Of a DNA stretch of 64,000 bases, positions 9,240 through 22,330 are shown piece by piece. A model generated the notes under the pieces. The model worked only from the letters and a program-made list of their open reading frames with translations, ran no database searches and was not told the origin of the DNA. The stretch lies in assembly GCF_023091745.1 (NCBI RefSeq), contig NW_026291792.1:868001-932000 (forward strand), given 5' to 3'. This DNA comes from Budorcas taxicolor (lineage: Eukaryota > Chordata > Mammalia > Artiodactyla > Bovidae). Numbering within the stretch: the first letter of the stretch is position 1; every line of letters starts with the position of its first letter. The position numbers were made by a program, and so were the translations under genes.

Positions 9240-12180
9240 CCAAGAAGTGATTGCAGCCGCACGCAGCTGGGCTGCCTCCTCTTCCCCGGAGGAGGCTCGC
9301 TGCCAGCATGCTGTGCACTAGGCTTCCAGGAGGGGGCGCCCCGCGCTTCCTGCAGGTCTTGGCTCAGGGGCTGCTTCGCCTGAGCTGGGGCTGTGGGCGG
9401 GAGCCCAGACACGCAGGGGCAGGCCCCAACCACCTGCACACGTCTCTGCTGGGGAGGAGAGCGCTAGGGAAATTACGTCTGTCAGGCAAATTCTGGGTGC
9501 CCACAGAGTCAGCCTCCAGGTGTGTGGGGCTGCAGACCACAGCCAGGGAACCTGGGACCCTTGTGCTCTTCATGCGGCGCTGAGTCTGGGCGGCCAAGCA
9601 CCAGCTGGAGGAGCCCTGCACTTACCCTCCCCTTCCTCTAATAGAGCCCTCACTGCTGGAGCGCTTGGCAGGGTGCAAGCCACCGACCCCAAAGGCGTCC
9701 CCAAGGACGCCTGAGGCCTGGCTGCAAAGGCAAGGCAGGAGCGGAGCTGAGGCCAGGAAGGCCCCAGTGGCCTCTCCCAGCATCGCACAGGCTGCTCCTT
9801 CCTGGGCATGAAGGCTAGCAGCAGGGCAAGCCTGGGCAAGTCTCGCCCAGGGCAGAGCAGCCTCACGCCAGCAACTCTGCCACATCGGGCCTCTGAGCAG
9901 AGCTGGAGCTCTGCCGTACTGGAGGCGCACTGGGCTCCGCCCAAGCAGGGATTGCAGCTGCAAGCGGCTTGGCTCCCTCGACTCTTCCCAAGGAGGCTCG
10001 CGTCCCCGCGAACTGTGCACGTGGCTTCCAGGCAGGGACGCCCCGCGCCTCCTGCAGGTCTTGGCTCAGGGGCTGCTTCCCCTGAGCTGGGGCTGTGGGC
10101 GGGAGCCCAGACACGCAGGGGCAGCCCCAACCTCCTGCACACGTCTCTGCAGGGGAGGAGAGCACTCGGGAAATGACGACGGTCAGGCACCTTCTGGGCG
10201 CTCACGGAGTCAGCATCCGGGTGTGTGGGGCTGCAGACCCCAGCCATGGGCGCTGGTAGCCTGGTGCTCTCCGTGCTGTGCTTAGTCTGGAAGGCCGAGC
10301 AACCGCTGTAAGAGCCCTGCAGTTGCCATTCCCTGCCCTATGACAGAGCTCTCACTGCTGGAGCCCTTGGCAGTGTGCAACACACCGGCCTCTAAAGCCA
10401 CTGCAAGGATGCCTGGGGACTAGGTGCAAAGGCAAGGCAGGAGTGGAGCCGAGGCCAGGAAGGCGCCAGTAGCGTCTCCCAGTCTCGCGCAGCCTTCTCC
10501 TTCCTGGTCAGGAAGCCTAGACGCGAGGCAAGTCTGGCAAGGCTCACCCAGGGCAGAGCAGCCCCACGCCAGCAACTCTGCCAGATCTGGCCTCTGAGCA
10601 GAGCTGGAGCTCTGCCGTCCTGGAGGCGCACTGGGCTCCGGCCAAGAAGTGATCGCAGCCGCACGCAGCTGGGCTGCCTCCTCTTCCCCCGAGGAGGCTC
10701 GCTTCCCGCATGCTGTGCACTAGGCTTCCAGGCGGGGGCGCCCCGCGCTTCCTGCAGGTCTCGGCTCAGGGGCTGCTTCGCCTGAGCTGGGGCTGTGGGC
10801 GGGAGCCCAGACACGCAGGGGCAGGCCCCAACCACCTGCACACGTCTCTGCTGGGGAGGAGAGCGCTAGGGAAATTACGTCTGTCAGGCAAATTCTGGGT
10901 GCCCACAGAGTCAGCCTCCGGGTGTGTGGGGCTGCAGACCACAGCCAGGGAACCTGGGATCCTTGTGCTCTTCATGCGGCGCTGAGTCTGGGCGGCCAAG
11001 CACCAGCTGGAGGAGCCCTGCACTTACCCTCCCCTTCCTCTAATAGAGCCCTCACTGCTGGAGCGCTTGGCAGGGTGCAAGCCACCGACCCCAAAGCCGT
11101 CTCCAAGGATGCCTGAGGCCTGGCTGCAAAGGCAAGGCAGGAGCGGAGCTGAGGCCAGGAAGGCCCCAGTGGCCTCTCCCAGCATCGCACAGTCTGCTCC
11201 TTCCTGGGCATGAAGGCTAGCAGCAGGGCAAGCCTGGGCAAGTCTCGCCCAGGGCAGAGCAGCCTCACGCCAGCAACTCTGCCACATCGGGCCTCTGAGC
11301 AGAGCTGGAGCTCTGCCGTACTGGAGGCGCACTGGGCTCCGCCCAAGCAGGGATTGCAGCTGCAAGCGGCTTGGCTCCCTCGACTCTTCCCAAGGAGGCT
11401 CGCGTCCCCGCGAACTGTGCACGTGGCTTCCAGGCAGGGACGCCCCGCGCCTCCTGCAGGTCTTGGCTCAGGGGCTGCTTCCCCTGAGCTGGGGCTGTGG
11501 GCGGGAGCCCAGACACGCAGGGGCAGCCCCAACCTCCTGCACACGTCTCTGCAGGGCAGGAGAGCACTCGGGAAATGACGACGGTCAGGCACCTTCTGGG
11601 CGCTCACGGAGTCAGCATCCGGGTGTGTGGGGCTGCAAACCCCAGCCATGGGCGCTGGTAGCCTGGTGCTCTCCGTGCTGTGCTTAGTCTGGAAGGCCGA
11701 GCAACCGCTGTAAGAGCCCTGCAGTTGCCATTCCCTGCCCTATGACAGAGCTCTCACTGCTGGAGCCCTTGGCAGTGTGCAACACACCGGCCTCTAAAGC
11801 CACTGCAAGGATGCCTGGGGACTAGGTGCAAAGGCAAGGCAGGAGTGGAGCCGAGGCCAGGAAGGCGCCAGTAGCGTCTCCCAGTCTCGCGCAGCCTTCT
11901 CCTTCCTGGTCAGGAAGCCTAGACGCGAGGCAAGTCTGGCAAGGCTCACCCAGGGCAGAGCAGCCCCACGCCAGCAACTCTGCCAGATCTGGCCTCTGAG
12001 CAGAGCTGGAGCTCTGCCATCCTGGAGGCGCACTGGGCTCCGGCCAAGAAGTGATCGCAGCCGCACGCAGCTGGGCTGCCTCCTCTTCCCCCGAGGAGGC
12101 TCGCTTCCCGCATGCTGTGCACTAGGCTTCCAGGCGGGGGCGCCCCGCGCTTCCTGCAGGTCTCGGCTCAGGGGCTGCTT
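9240..12180. repeat. HOR-A1: 1,402-bp dimer, about two copies
   Basis: Landmarks at 9474 and 10876 share the variant GGGAAATTACG, those at 10175 and 11577 share GACGACGGTCAGG, and both pairs are 1,402 bp apart. The alpha-type unit here is itself a hybrid. It has ACGCCAGCAACTCTGCCACATCGGG (beta, read in pieces near 9866-9889) followed by GGATTGCAGCTGCAAGCGGC (alpha, near 9948). The beta units carry CTGTAAGAGCC and GGCCTCTAAAGCC. CENP-B-like TTCG cores survive at 9374 and 10776. Confidence 0.85.
9887..9928 (+). other. Beta-to-alpha switch at the conserved core (HOR-A1)
   Basis: The left flank is beta (GCAACTCTGCCACATCGGG) and the right flank is alpha (GGATTGCAGCTGCAAGC). The roughly 40-bp core with the GCAGAGCTGGAGCTCTGC dyad is common to both classes. 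Class text returns fully to alpha after CTCCGCCCAAG. The same junction recurs 1,402 bp later. Confidence 0.75.
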
Positions 12181-15100
12181 CCCCTGAGCTGGGGCTGTGG
12201 GCGGGAGCCCAGACACGCAGGGGCAGGCCCCAACCACCTGCACACGTCTCTGCTGGGGAGGAGAGCCCCAGGGAAATGACGTCTGTCAGGCAAATTCCGG
12301 GTGCCCACGGAGTCAGCCTCCGGGTGTGTGGGGCTGCAGACCACAGCCAGGGGACCTGGGAGCCTTGTGCTCTCGGTGCGGCGCTGAGTCTGGGCGGCCA
12401 AGCAACCGCTGGAGGAGCCCTGCACTTGCCCTCCCCTTCCTCTAAAAGAGCCCTCACAGCTGGAGCGCCGGCAGGGTGCAAGCCACCGACCCCAAAGCCG
12501 TCCCCAAGGACGCCTGGGGCCTGGCTGCAAAGGCAAGGCAGGAGCGGAGCTGAGGCCAGGAAGGCGCCAGTGGCCTCTCCCAGCATCGCACAGCCTGCTC
12601 CTTCCTGGGCAGGAAGGCTAGCAGCGAAGCAAGCCTGGGCGACTCTCGCCCACGGCAGAGCTGCCTAGCGCAAGCCACTTGACTAGATCCGGCCTCTGAG
12701 AAGAGCTGGAGCTCTGCGGTACTGGACGCGCACTCGGCTCCGCCCAAGCAGGGATTGCAGCTGCAAGCGGCTTGGCTCCCTCGACTCTTCCCAAGGAGGC
12801 TCGCGTCCCCGCGAACTGTGCACGTGGCTTCCAGGCAGGGACGCCCCGCGCCTCCTGCAGGTCTTGGCTCAGGGGCTGCTTCCCCTGAGCTGGGGCTGTG
12901 GGCGGGAGCCCAGACACGCAGGGGCAGCCCCAACCTCCTGCACACGTCTCTGCAGGGGAGGAGAGCACTCGGGAAATGACGACGGTCAGGCACCTTCTGG
13001 GCGCTCACGGAGTCAGCATCCGGGTGTGTGGGGCTGCAGACCCCAGCCAGGGGCGCTGGGAGCCTGGTGCTCTCCGTGCTGTGCTTAGTCTGGAAGGCCG
13101 AGCAACCACTGTAAGAGCCCTGCAGTTGCCATTCCCTGCCCTATGACAGAGCTCTCACTGCTGGAGCCCTTGGCAGTGTGCAACACACCGGCCTCTAAAG
13201 CCACTGCAAGGATGCCCGGGGACTAGGTGCAAAGGCAAGGCAGGAGTGGAGCCGAGGCCAGGAAGGCGCCAGTAGCGTCTCCCAGTCTCGCGCAGCCTTC
13301 TCCTTCCTGGTCAGGAAGCCTAGACGCGAGGCAAGTCTGGCAAGGCTCACCCAGGGCAGAGCAGCCCCACGCCAGCAACTCTGCCAGATCTGGCCTCTGA
13401 GCAGAGCTGGAGCTCTGCCGTCCTGGAGGCGCACTGGGCTCCGGCCAAGAAGCGATCGCAGCCGCACGCAGCTGGGCTGCCTCCTCTTCCCCCGAGGAGG
13501 CTCGCTTCCCGCATGCTGTGCACTAGGCTTCCAGGCGGGGGCGCCCCGCGCTTCCTGCAGGTCTCGGCTCAGGGGCTGCTTCCCCTGAGCTGGGGCTGTG
13601 GGCGGGAGCCCAGACACGCAGGGGCAGGCCCCAACCACCTGCACACGTCTCTGCTGGGGAGGAGAGCCCCAGGGAAATGACGTCTGTCAGGCAAATTCCG
13701 GGTGCCCACGGAGTCAGCCTCCGGGTGTGTGGGGCTGCAGACCACAGCCAGGGGACCTGGGAGCCTTGTGCTCTCGGTGCGGCGCTGAGTCTGGGCGGCC
13801 AAGCAACCGCTGGAGGAGCCCTGCACTTGCCCTCCCCTTCCTCTAATAGAGCCCTCACAGCTGGAGCGCTGGCAGGGTGCAAGCCACCGACCCCAAAGCC
13901 GTCCCCAAGGACGCCTGGGGCCTGGCTGCAAAGGCAAGGCAGGAGCGGAGCTGAGGCCAGGAAGGCGCCAGTGGCCTCTCCCAGCATCGCACAGCCTGCT
14001 CCTTCCTGGGCAGGAAGGCTAGCAGCGAGGCAAGCCTGGGCGACTCTCGCCCACGGCAGAGCTGCCTCGCGCAAGCAACTTGACTAGATCCGGCCTCTGA
14101 GAAGAGCTGGAGCTCTGCGGTACTGGACGCGCACTCGGCTCCGCCCAAGCAGGGATTGCAGCTGCAAGCGGCTTGGCTCCCTCGACTCTTCCCAAGGAGG
14201 CTCGCGTCCCCGCGAACTGTGCACGTGGCTTCCAGGCAGGGACGCCCCGCGCCTCCTGCAGGTCTTGGCTCAGGGGCTGCTTCCCCTGAGCTGGGGCTGT
14301 GGGCGGGAGCCCAGACACGCAGGGGCAGCCCCAACCTCCTGCACACGTCTCTGCAGGGGAGGAGAGCACTCGGGAAATGACGACGGTCAGGCACCTTCTG
14401 GGCGCTCACGGAGTCAGCATCCGGGTGTGTGGGGCTGCAGACCCCAGCCAGGGGCGCTGGGAGCCTGGTGCTCTCCGTGCTGTGCTTAGTCTGGAAGGCC
14501 GAGCAACCGCTGTAAGAGCCCTGCAGTTGCCATTCCCTGCCCTATGACAGAGCTCTCACTGCTGGAGCCCTTGGCAGTGTGCAACACACCGGCCTCTAAA
14601 GCCACTGCAAGGATGCCTGGGGACTAGGTGCAAAGGCAAGGCAGGAGTGGAGCCGAGGCCAGGAAGGTGCCAGTAGCGTCTCCCAGTCTCGAGCAGCCTT
14701 CTCCTTCCTGGTCAGGAAGCCTAGACGCGAGGCAAGTCTGGCAAGGCTCACCCAGGGCAGAGCAGCCCCACGCCAGCAACTCTGCCAGATCTGGCCTCTG
14801 AGCAGAGCTGGAGCTCTGCCGTCCTGGAGGCGCACTGGGCTCCGGCCAAGAAGTGATCGCAGCCGCACGCAGCTGGGCTGCCTCCTCTTCCCCCGAGGAG
14901 GCTCGCTTCCCGCATGCTGTGCACTAGGCTTCCAGGCGGGGGCGCCCCGCGCTTCCTGCAGGTCTCGGCTCAGGGGCTGCTTCCCCTGAGCTGGGGCTGT
15001 GGGCGGGAGCCCAGACACGCAGGGGCAGGCCCCAACCACCTGCACATGTCTCTGCTGGGGAGGAGAGCCCCAGGGAAATGACGTCTGTCAGGCAAATTCC

Positions 15101-18100
15101 GGGTGCCCACGGAGTCAGCCTCCGGGTGTGTGGGGCTGCAGACCACAGCCAGGGGACCTGGGAGCCTTGTGCTCTCGGTGCGGCGCTGAGTCTGGGTGGC
15201 CAAGCAACCGCTGGAGGAGCCCTGCACTTGCCCTCCCCTTCCTCTAATAGAGCCCTCACAGCTGGAGCGCTGGCTGGGTGCAAGCCACCGACCCCAAAGC
15301 CGTCCCCAAGGACGCCTGGGGCCTGGCTGCAAAGGCAAGGCAGGAGCGGAGCTGAGGCCAGGAAGGCGCCAGTGGCCTCTCCCAGCATCGCACAGCCTGC
15401 TCCTTCCTGGGCAGGAAGGCTAGCAGCGAAGCAAGCCTGGGCGACTCTCGCCCACGGCAGAGCTGCCTCGCGCAAGCCACTTGACTAGATCCGGCCTCTG
15501 AGAAGAGCTGGAGCTCTGCGGTACTGGACGCGCACTCGGCTCCGCCCAAGCAGGGATTGCAGCTGCAAGCGGCTTGGCTCCCTCGACTCTTCCCAAGGAG
15601 GCTCGCGTCCCCGCGAACTGTGCACGTGGCTTCCAGGCAGGGACGCCCCGCGCCTCCTGCAGGTCTTGGCTCAGGGGCTGCTTCCCCTGAGCTGGGGCTG
15701 TGGGCGGGAGCCCAGACACGCAGGGGCAGCCCCAACCTCCTGCACACGTCTCTGCAGGGGAGGAGAGCACTCGGGAAATGACGACGGTCAGGCACCTTCT
15801 GGGCGCTCACGGAGTCAGCATCCGGGTGTGTGGGGCTGCACACCCCAGCCAGGGGCGCTGGGAGCCTGGTGCTCTCCGTGCTGTGCTTAGTCTGGAAGGC
15901 CGAGCAACCGCTGTAAGAGCCCTGCAGTTGCCATTCCCTGCCCTATGACAGAGCTCTCACTGCTGGAGCCCTTGGCAGTGTGCAACACACCGGCCTCTAA
16001 AGCCACTGCAAGGATGCCTGGGGACTAGGTGCAAAGGCAAGGCAGGAGTGGAGCCGAGGCCAGGAAGGCGCCAGTAGCGTCTCCCAGTCTCGCGCAGCCT
16101 TCTCCTTCCTGGTCAGGAAGCCTAGACGCGAGGCAAGTCTGGCAAGGCTCACCCAGGGCAGAGCAGCCCCACGCCAGCAACTCTGCCAGATCTGGCCTCT
16201 GAGCAGAGCTGGAGCTCTGCCGTCCTGGAGGCGCACTGGGCTCCGGCCAAGAAGTGATCGCAGCCGCACGCAGCTGGGCTGCCTCCTCTTCCCCCGAGGA
16301 GGCTCGCTTCCCGCATGCTGTGCACTAGGCTTCCAGACGGGGGCGCCCCGCGCTTCCTGCAGGTCTCGGCTCAGGGGCTGCTTCCCCTGAGCTGGGGCTG
16401 TGGGCGGGAGCCCAGACACGCAGGGGCAGGCCCCAACCACCTGCACACGTCTCTGCTGGGGAGGAGAGCCCCAGGGAAATGACGTCTGTCAGGCAAATTC
16501 CGGGTGCCCACGGAGTCAGCCTCCGGGTGTGTGGGGCTGCAGACCACAGCCAGGGGACCTGGGAGCCTTGTGCTCTCGGTGCGGCGCTGAGTCTTGGCGG
16601 CCAAGCAACCGCTGGAGGAGCCCTGCACTTGCCCTCCCCTTCCTCTAATAGAGCCCTCACAGCTGGAGCGCAGGAAGGGTGCAAGCCACCGACCCCAAAG
16701 CCGTCCCCAAGGACGCCTGGGGCCTGGCTGCAAAGGCAAGGCAGGAGCGGAGCTGAGGCCAGGAAGGCGCCAGAGGCCTCTCCCAGCATCGCACAGCCTG
16801 CTCCTTCCTGGGCAGGAAGGCTAGCAGCGAGGCAAGCCTGGGCGACTCTCGCCCACGGCAGAGCTGCCTCGCGCAAGCAACTTGACTAGATCCGGCCTCT
16901 GAGAAGAGCTGGAGCTCTGCGGTACTGGACGCGCACTCGGCTCCGCCCAAGCAGGGATTGCAGCTGCAAGCCGCTTGGCTCCCTCGACTCTTCCCAAGGA
17001 GGCTCGCGTCCCCGCGAACTGTGCACGTGGCTTCCAGGCAGGGACGCCCCGCGCCTCCTGCAGGTCTTGGCTCAGGGGCTGCTTCCCCTGAGCTGGGGCT
17101 GTGGGCGGGAGCCCAGACAGGCAGGGGCAGCCCCAACCTCCTGCACACGTCTCTGCAGGGGAGGAGAGCACTCGGGAAATGACGACGGTCAGGCACCTTC
17201 TGGGCGCTCACGGAGTCAGCATCCGGGTGTGTGGGGCTGCAGACCCCAGCCAGGGGCGCTGGGAGCCTGGTGCTCTCCGTGCTGTGCTTAGTATGGAAGG
17301 CCGAGCAACCGCTGTAAGAGCCCTGCAGTTGCCATTCCCTGCCCTATGACAGAGCTCTCACTGCTGGAGCCCTTGGCAGTGTGCAACACACCGGCCTCTA
17401 AAGCCACTGCAAGGATGCCTGGGGACTAGGTGCAAAGGCAAGGCAGGAGTGGAGCCGAGGCCAGGAAGGTGCCAGTAGCGTCTCCCAGTCTCGCGCAGCC
17501 TTCTCCTTCCTGGTCAGGAAGCCTAGACGCGAGGCAAGTCTGGCAAGGCTCACCCAGGGCAGAGCAGCCCCACGCCAGCAACTCTGCCAGATCTGGCCTC
17601 TGAGCAGAGCTGGAGCTCTGTCGTACTGGAGGCGCACTGGGCTCCGGCCAAGAAGTGATCGCAGCCGCACGCAGCTGGGCTGCCTCCTCTTCCCCCGAGG
17701 AGGCTCGCTTCCCGCATGCTGTGCACTAGGCTTCCAGGCGGGGGCGCCCCGCGCTTCCTGCAGGTCTCGGCTCAGGGGCTGCTTCCCCTGAGCTGGGGCT
17801 GTGGGCGGGAGCCCAGACACGCAGGGGCAGGCCCCAACCACCTGCACACGTCTCTGCTGGGGAGGAGAGCCCCAGGGAAATGACGTCTGTCAGGCAAATT
17901 CCGGGTGCCCACGGAGTCAGCCTCCGGGTGTGTGGGGCTGCAGACCACAGCCAGGGGACCTGGGAGCCTTGTGCTCTCGGTGCGGCGCTGAGTCTGGGTG
18001 GCCAAGCAACCGCTGGAGGAGCCCTGCACTTGCCCTCCCCTTCCTCTAATAGAGCCCTCACAGCTGGAGCGCTGGCTGGGTGCAAGCCACCGACCCCAAA

Positions 18101-21100
18101 GCCGTCCCCAAGGACGCCTGGGGCCTGGCTGCAAAGGCAAGGCAGGAGCGGAGCTGAGGCCAGGAAGGCGCCAGTGGCCTCTCCCAGCATCGCACAGCCT
18201 GCTCCTTCCTGGGCAGGAAGGCTAGCAGCGAGGCAAGCCTGGGCGACTCTCGCCCACGGCAGAGCTGCCTCGCGCAAGCCACTTGACTAGATCCGGCCTC
18301 TGAGAAGAGCTGGAGCTCTGCGGTACTGGACGCGCACTCGGCTCCGCCCAAGCAGGGATTGCAGCTGCAAGCGGCTTGGCTCCCTCGACTCTTCCCAAGG
18401 AGGCTCGCGTCCCCGCGAACTGTGCACGTGGCTTCCAGGCAGGGACGCCCCGCGCCTCCTGCAGGTCTTGGCTCAGGGGCTGCTTCCCCTGAGCTGGGGC
18501 TGTGGGCGGGAGCCCAGACACGCAGGGGCAGCCCCAACCTCCTGCACACGTCTCTGCAGGGGAGGAGAGCACTCGGGAAATGACGATGGTCAGGCACCTT
18601 CTGGGCGCTCACGGAGTCAGCATCCGGGTGTGTGGGGCTGCAGACCCCAGCCAGGGGCGCTGGGAGCCTGGTGCTCTCCGTGCTGTGCTTAGTCTGGAAG
18701 GCCGAGCAACCGCTGTAAGAGCCCTGCAGTTGCCATTCCCTGCCCTATGACAGAGCTCTCACTGCTGGAGCCCTTGGCAGTGTGCAACACACCGGCCTCT
18801 AAAGCCACTGCAAGGATGCCTGGGGACTAGGTGCAAAGGCAAGGCAGGAGTGGAGCCGAGGCCAGGAAGGCGCCAGTAGCGTCTCCCAGTCTCGCGCAGC
18901 CTTCTCCTTCCTGGTCAGGAAGCCTAGACGCGAGGCAAGTCTGGCAAGGCTCACCCAGGGCAGAGCAGCCCCACGCCAGCAACTCTGCCAGATCTGGCCT
19001 CTGAGCAGAGCTGGAGCTCTGCCGTCCTGGAGGCGCACTGGGCTCCGGCCAAGAAGTGATCGCAGCCGCACGCAGCTGGGCTGCCTCCTCTTCCCCCGAG
19101 GAGGCTCGCTTCCCGCATGCTGTGCACTAGGCTTCCAGGCGGGGGCGCCCCGCGCTTCCTGCAGGTCTCGGCTCAGGGGCTGCTTCCCCTGAGCTGGGGC
19201 TGTGGGCGGGAGCCCAGACACGCAGGGGCAGGCCCCAACCACCTGCACACGTCTCTGCTGGGGAGGAGAGCCCCAGGGAAATGACGTCTGTCAGGCAAAT
19301 TCCGGGTGCCCACGGAGTCAGCCTCCGGGTGTGTGGGGCTGCAGACCACAGCCAGGGGACCTGGGAGCCTTGTGCTCTCGGTGCGGCGCTGAGTCTGGGT
19401 GGCCAAGCAACCGCTGGAGGAGCCCTGCACTTGCCCTCCCCTTCCTCTAATAGAGCCCTCACAGCTGGAGCGCTGGCTGGGTGCAAGCCACCGACCCCAA
19501 AGCCGTCCCCAAGGACGCCTGGGGCCTGGCTGCAAAGGCAAGGCAGGAGCGGAGCTGAGGCCAGGAAGGCGCCAGTGGCCTCTCCCAGCATCGCACAGCC
19601 TGCTCCTTCCTGGGCAGGAAGGCTAGCAGCGAGGCAAGCCTGGGCGACTCTCGCCCACGGCAGAGCTGCCTCGCGCAAGCCACTTGACTAGATCCGGCCT
19701 CTGAGAAGAGCTGGAGCTCTGCGGTACTGGACGCGCACTCGGCTCCGCCCAAGCAGGGATTGCAGCTGCAAGCCGCTTGGCTCCCTCGACTCTTCCCAAG
19801 GAGGCTCGCGTCCCCGCGAACTGTGCACGTGGCTTCCAGGCAGGGACGCCCCGCGCCTCCTGCAGGTCTTGGCTCAGGGGCTGCTTCCCCTGAGCTGGGG
19901 CTGTGGGCGGGAGCCCAGACACGCAGGGGCAGCCCCAACCTCCTGCACACGTCTCTGCAGGGGAGGAGAGCACTCGGGAAATGACGATGGTCAGGCACCT
20001 TCTGGGCGCTCACGGAGTCAGCATCCGGGTGTGTGGGGCTGCAGACCCCAGCCAGGGGCGCTGGGAGCCTGGTGCTCTCCGTGCTGTGCTTAGTCTGGAA
20101 GGCCGAGCAACCGCTGTAAGAGCCCTGCAGTTGCCATTCCCTGCCCTATGACAGAGCTCTCACTGCTGGAGCCCTTGGCAGTGTGCAACACACCGGCCTC
20201 TAAAGCCACTGCAAGGATGCCTGGGGACTAGGTGCAAAGGCAAGGCAGGAGTGGAGCCGAGGCCAGGAAGGCGCCAGTAGCGTCTCCCAGTCTCGCGCAG
20301 CCTTCTCCTTCCTGGTCAGGAAGCCTAGACGCGAGGCAAGTCTGGCAAGGCTCACCCAGGGCAGAGCAGCCCCACGCCAGCAACTCTGCCAGATCTGGCC
20401 TCTGAGCAGAGCTGGAGCTCTGCCGTCCTGGAGGCGCACTGGGCTCCGGCCAAGAAGTGATCGCAGCCGCACGCAGCTGGGCTGCCTCCTCTTCCCCCGA
20501 GGAGGCTCGCTTCCCGCATGCTGTGCACTAGGCTTCCAGGCGGGGGCGCCCCGCGCTTCCTGCAGGTCTCGGCTCAGGGGCTGCTTCCCCTGAGCTGGGG
20601 CTGTGGGCGGGAGCCCAGACACGCAGGGGCAGGCCCCAACCACCTGCACACGTCTCTGCTGGGGAGGAGAGCCCCAGGGAAATGACGTCTGTCAGGCAAA
20701 TTCCGGGTGCCCACGGAGTCAGCCTCCGGGTGTGTGGGGCTGCAGACCACAGCCAGGGGACCTGGGAGCCTTGTGCTCTCGGTGCGGCGCTGAGTCTGGG
20801 CGGCCAAGCAACCGCTGGAGGAGCCCTGCACTTGCCCTCCCCTTCCTCTAATAGAGCCCTCACAGCTGGAGCGCAGGCAGGGTGCAAGCCACTGACCCCA
20901 AAGCCGTCCCCAAGGACGCCTGGGGCCTGGCTGCAAAGGCAAGGCAGGAGCGGAGCTGAGGCCAGGAAGGCGCCAGTGGCCTCTCCCAGCATCGCACAGC
21001 CTGCTCCTTCCTGGGCAGGAAGGCTAGCAGGGAGGCAAGCCTGGGCGACTCTCGGCCACGGCAGAGCTGCCTCGCGCAAGCCACTTGACTAGATCCGGCC

Positions 21101-22330
21101 TCTGAGAAGAGCTGGGGCTCTGCGGTACTGGACGCGCACTCGGCTCCGCCCAAGCAGGCATTGCAGCTGCAAGCGGCTTGGCTCCCTCGACTCTTCCCAA
21201 GGAGGCTCGCGTCCCCGCGAACTGTGCACGTGGCTTCCAGGCAGGGACGCCCCGCGCCTCCTGCAGGTCTTGGCTCAGGGGCTGCTTCCCCTGAGCTGGG
21301 GCTGTGGGCGGGAGCCCAGACACGCAGGGGCAGCCCCAACCTCCTGCACACGTCTCTGCAGGGGAGGAGAGCACTCGGGAAATGACGACGGTCAGGCACC
21401 TTCTGGGCGCTCACGGAGTCAGCATCCGGGTGTGTGGGGCTGCACACCCCAGCCAGGGGCGCTGGGAGCCTGGTGCTCTCCGTGCTGTGCTTAGTCTGGA
21501 AGGCCGAGCAACCGCTGTAAGAGCCCTGCAGTTGCCATTCCCTGCCCTATGACAGAGCTCTCACTGCTGGAGCCCTTGGCAGTGTGCAACACACCGGCCT
21601 CTAAAGCCACTGCAAGGATGCCTGGGGACTAGGTGCAAAGGCAAGGCAGGAGTGGAGCCGAGGCCAGGAAGGCGCCAGTAGCGTCTCCCAGTCTCGCGCA
21701 GCCTTCTCCTTCCTGGTCAGGAAGCCTAGACGCGAGGCAAGTCTGGCAAGGCTCACCCAGGGCAGAGCAGCCCCACGCCAGCAACTCTGCCAGATCTGGC
21801 CTCTGAGCAGAGCTGGAGCTCTGCCGTCCTGGAGGCGCACTGGGCTCCGGCCAAGAAGTGATCGCAGCCGCACGCAGCTGGGCTGCCTCCTCTTCCCCCG
21901 AGGAGGCTCGCTTCCCGCATGCTGTGCACTAGGCTTCCAGGCGGGGGCGCCCCGCGCTTCCTGCAGGTCTCGGCTCAGGGGCTGCTTCCCCTGAGCTGGG
22001 GCTGTGGGCGGGAGCCCAGACACGCAGGGGCAGGCCCCAACCACCTGCACACGTCTCTGCTGGGGAGGAGAGCCCCAGGGAAATGACGTCTGTCAGGCAA
22101 ATTCCGGGTGCCCACGGAGTCAGCCTCCGGGTGTGTGGGGCTGCAGACCACAGCCAGGGGACCTGGGAGCCTTGTGCTCTCGGTGCGGCGGTGAGTCTGG
22201 GCGGCCAAGCAACCGCTGGAGGAGCCCTGCACTTGCCCTCCCCTTCCTCTAATAGAGCCCTCACAGCTGGAGCGCTGGCAGGGTGCAAGCCACCGACCCC
22301 AAAGCCGTCCCCAAGGACGCCTGGGGCCTG
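12181..22330. repeat. HOR-A2: 1,401-bp dimer, about seven copies
   Basis: Landmarks alternate 700 and 701 bp from 12278 to 22085, giving an exact 1,401-bp dimer. The alpha half differs from HOR-A1 by GAGCCCCAGGGAAATG, TGGGCGACTCTCGCCCACGG, CTGAGAAGAGC and TACTGGACGCGC. The beta half is the HOR-A1 one. Copies are very similar and differ by isolated variants that recur in non-adjacent copies. None of these copies keeps the CENP-B-like TTCG; all read TTCCCCTGAGC. The CTCF-like core is weakened to CCAGGCGGGGGCGC. This is the most uniform domain by copy number in the window. Confidence 0.9.

Noticed and set aside
9240..22330. The 1,401-bp and 2,100-bp HOR lengths are divisible by three, so frames persist between copies
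   Set aside because: Stops close every frame within each repeat and the other HORs (1,399, 1,400, 3,487, 4,199) are not multiples of three. There is no sign of selection on a reading frame.
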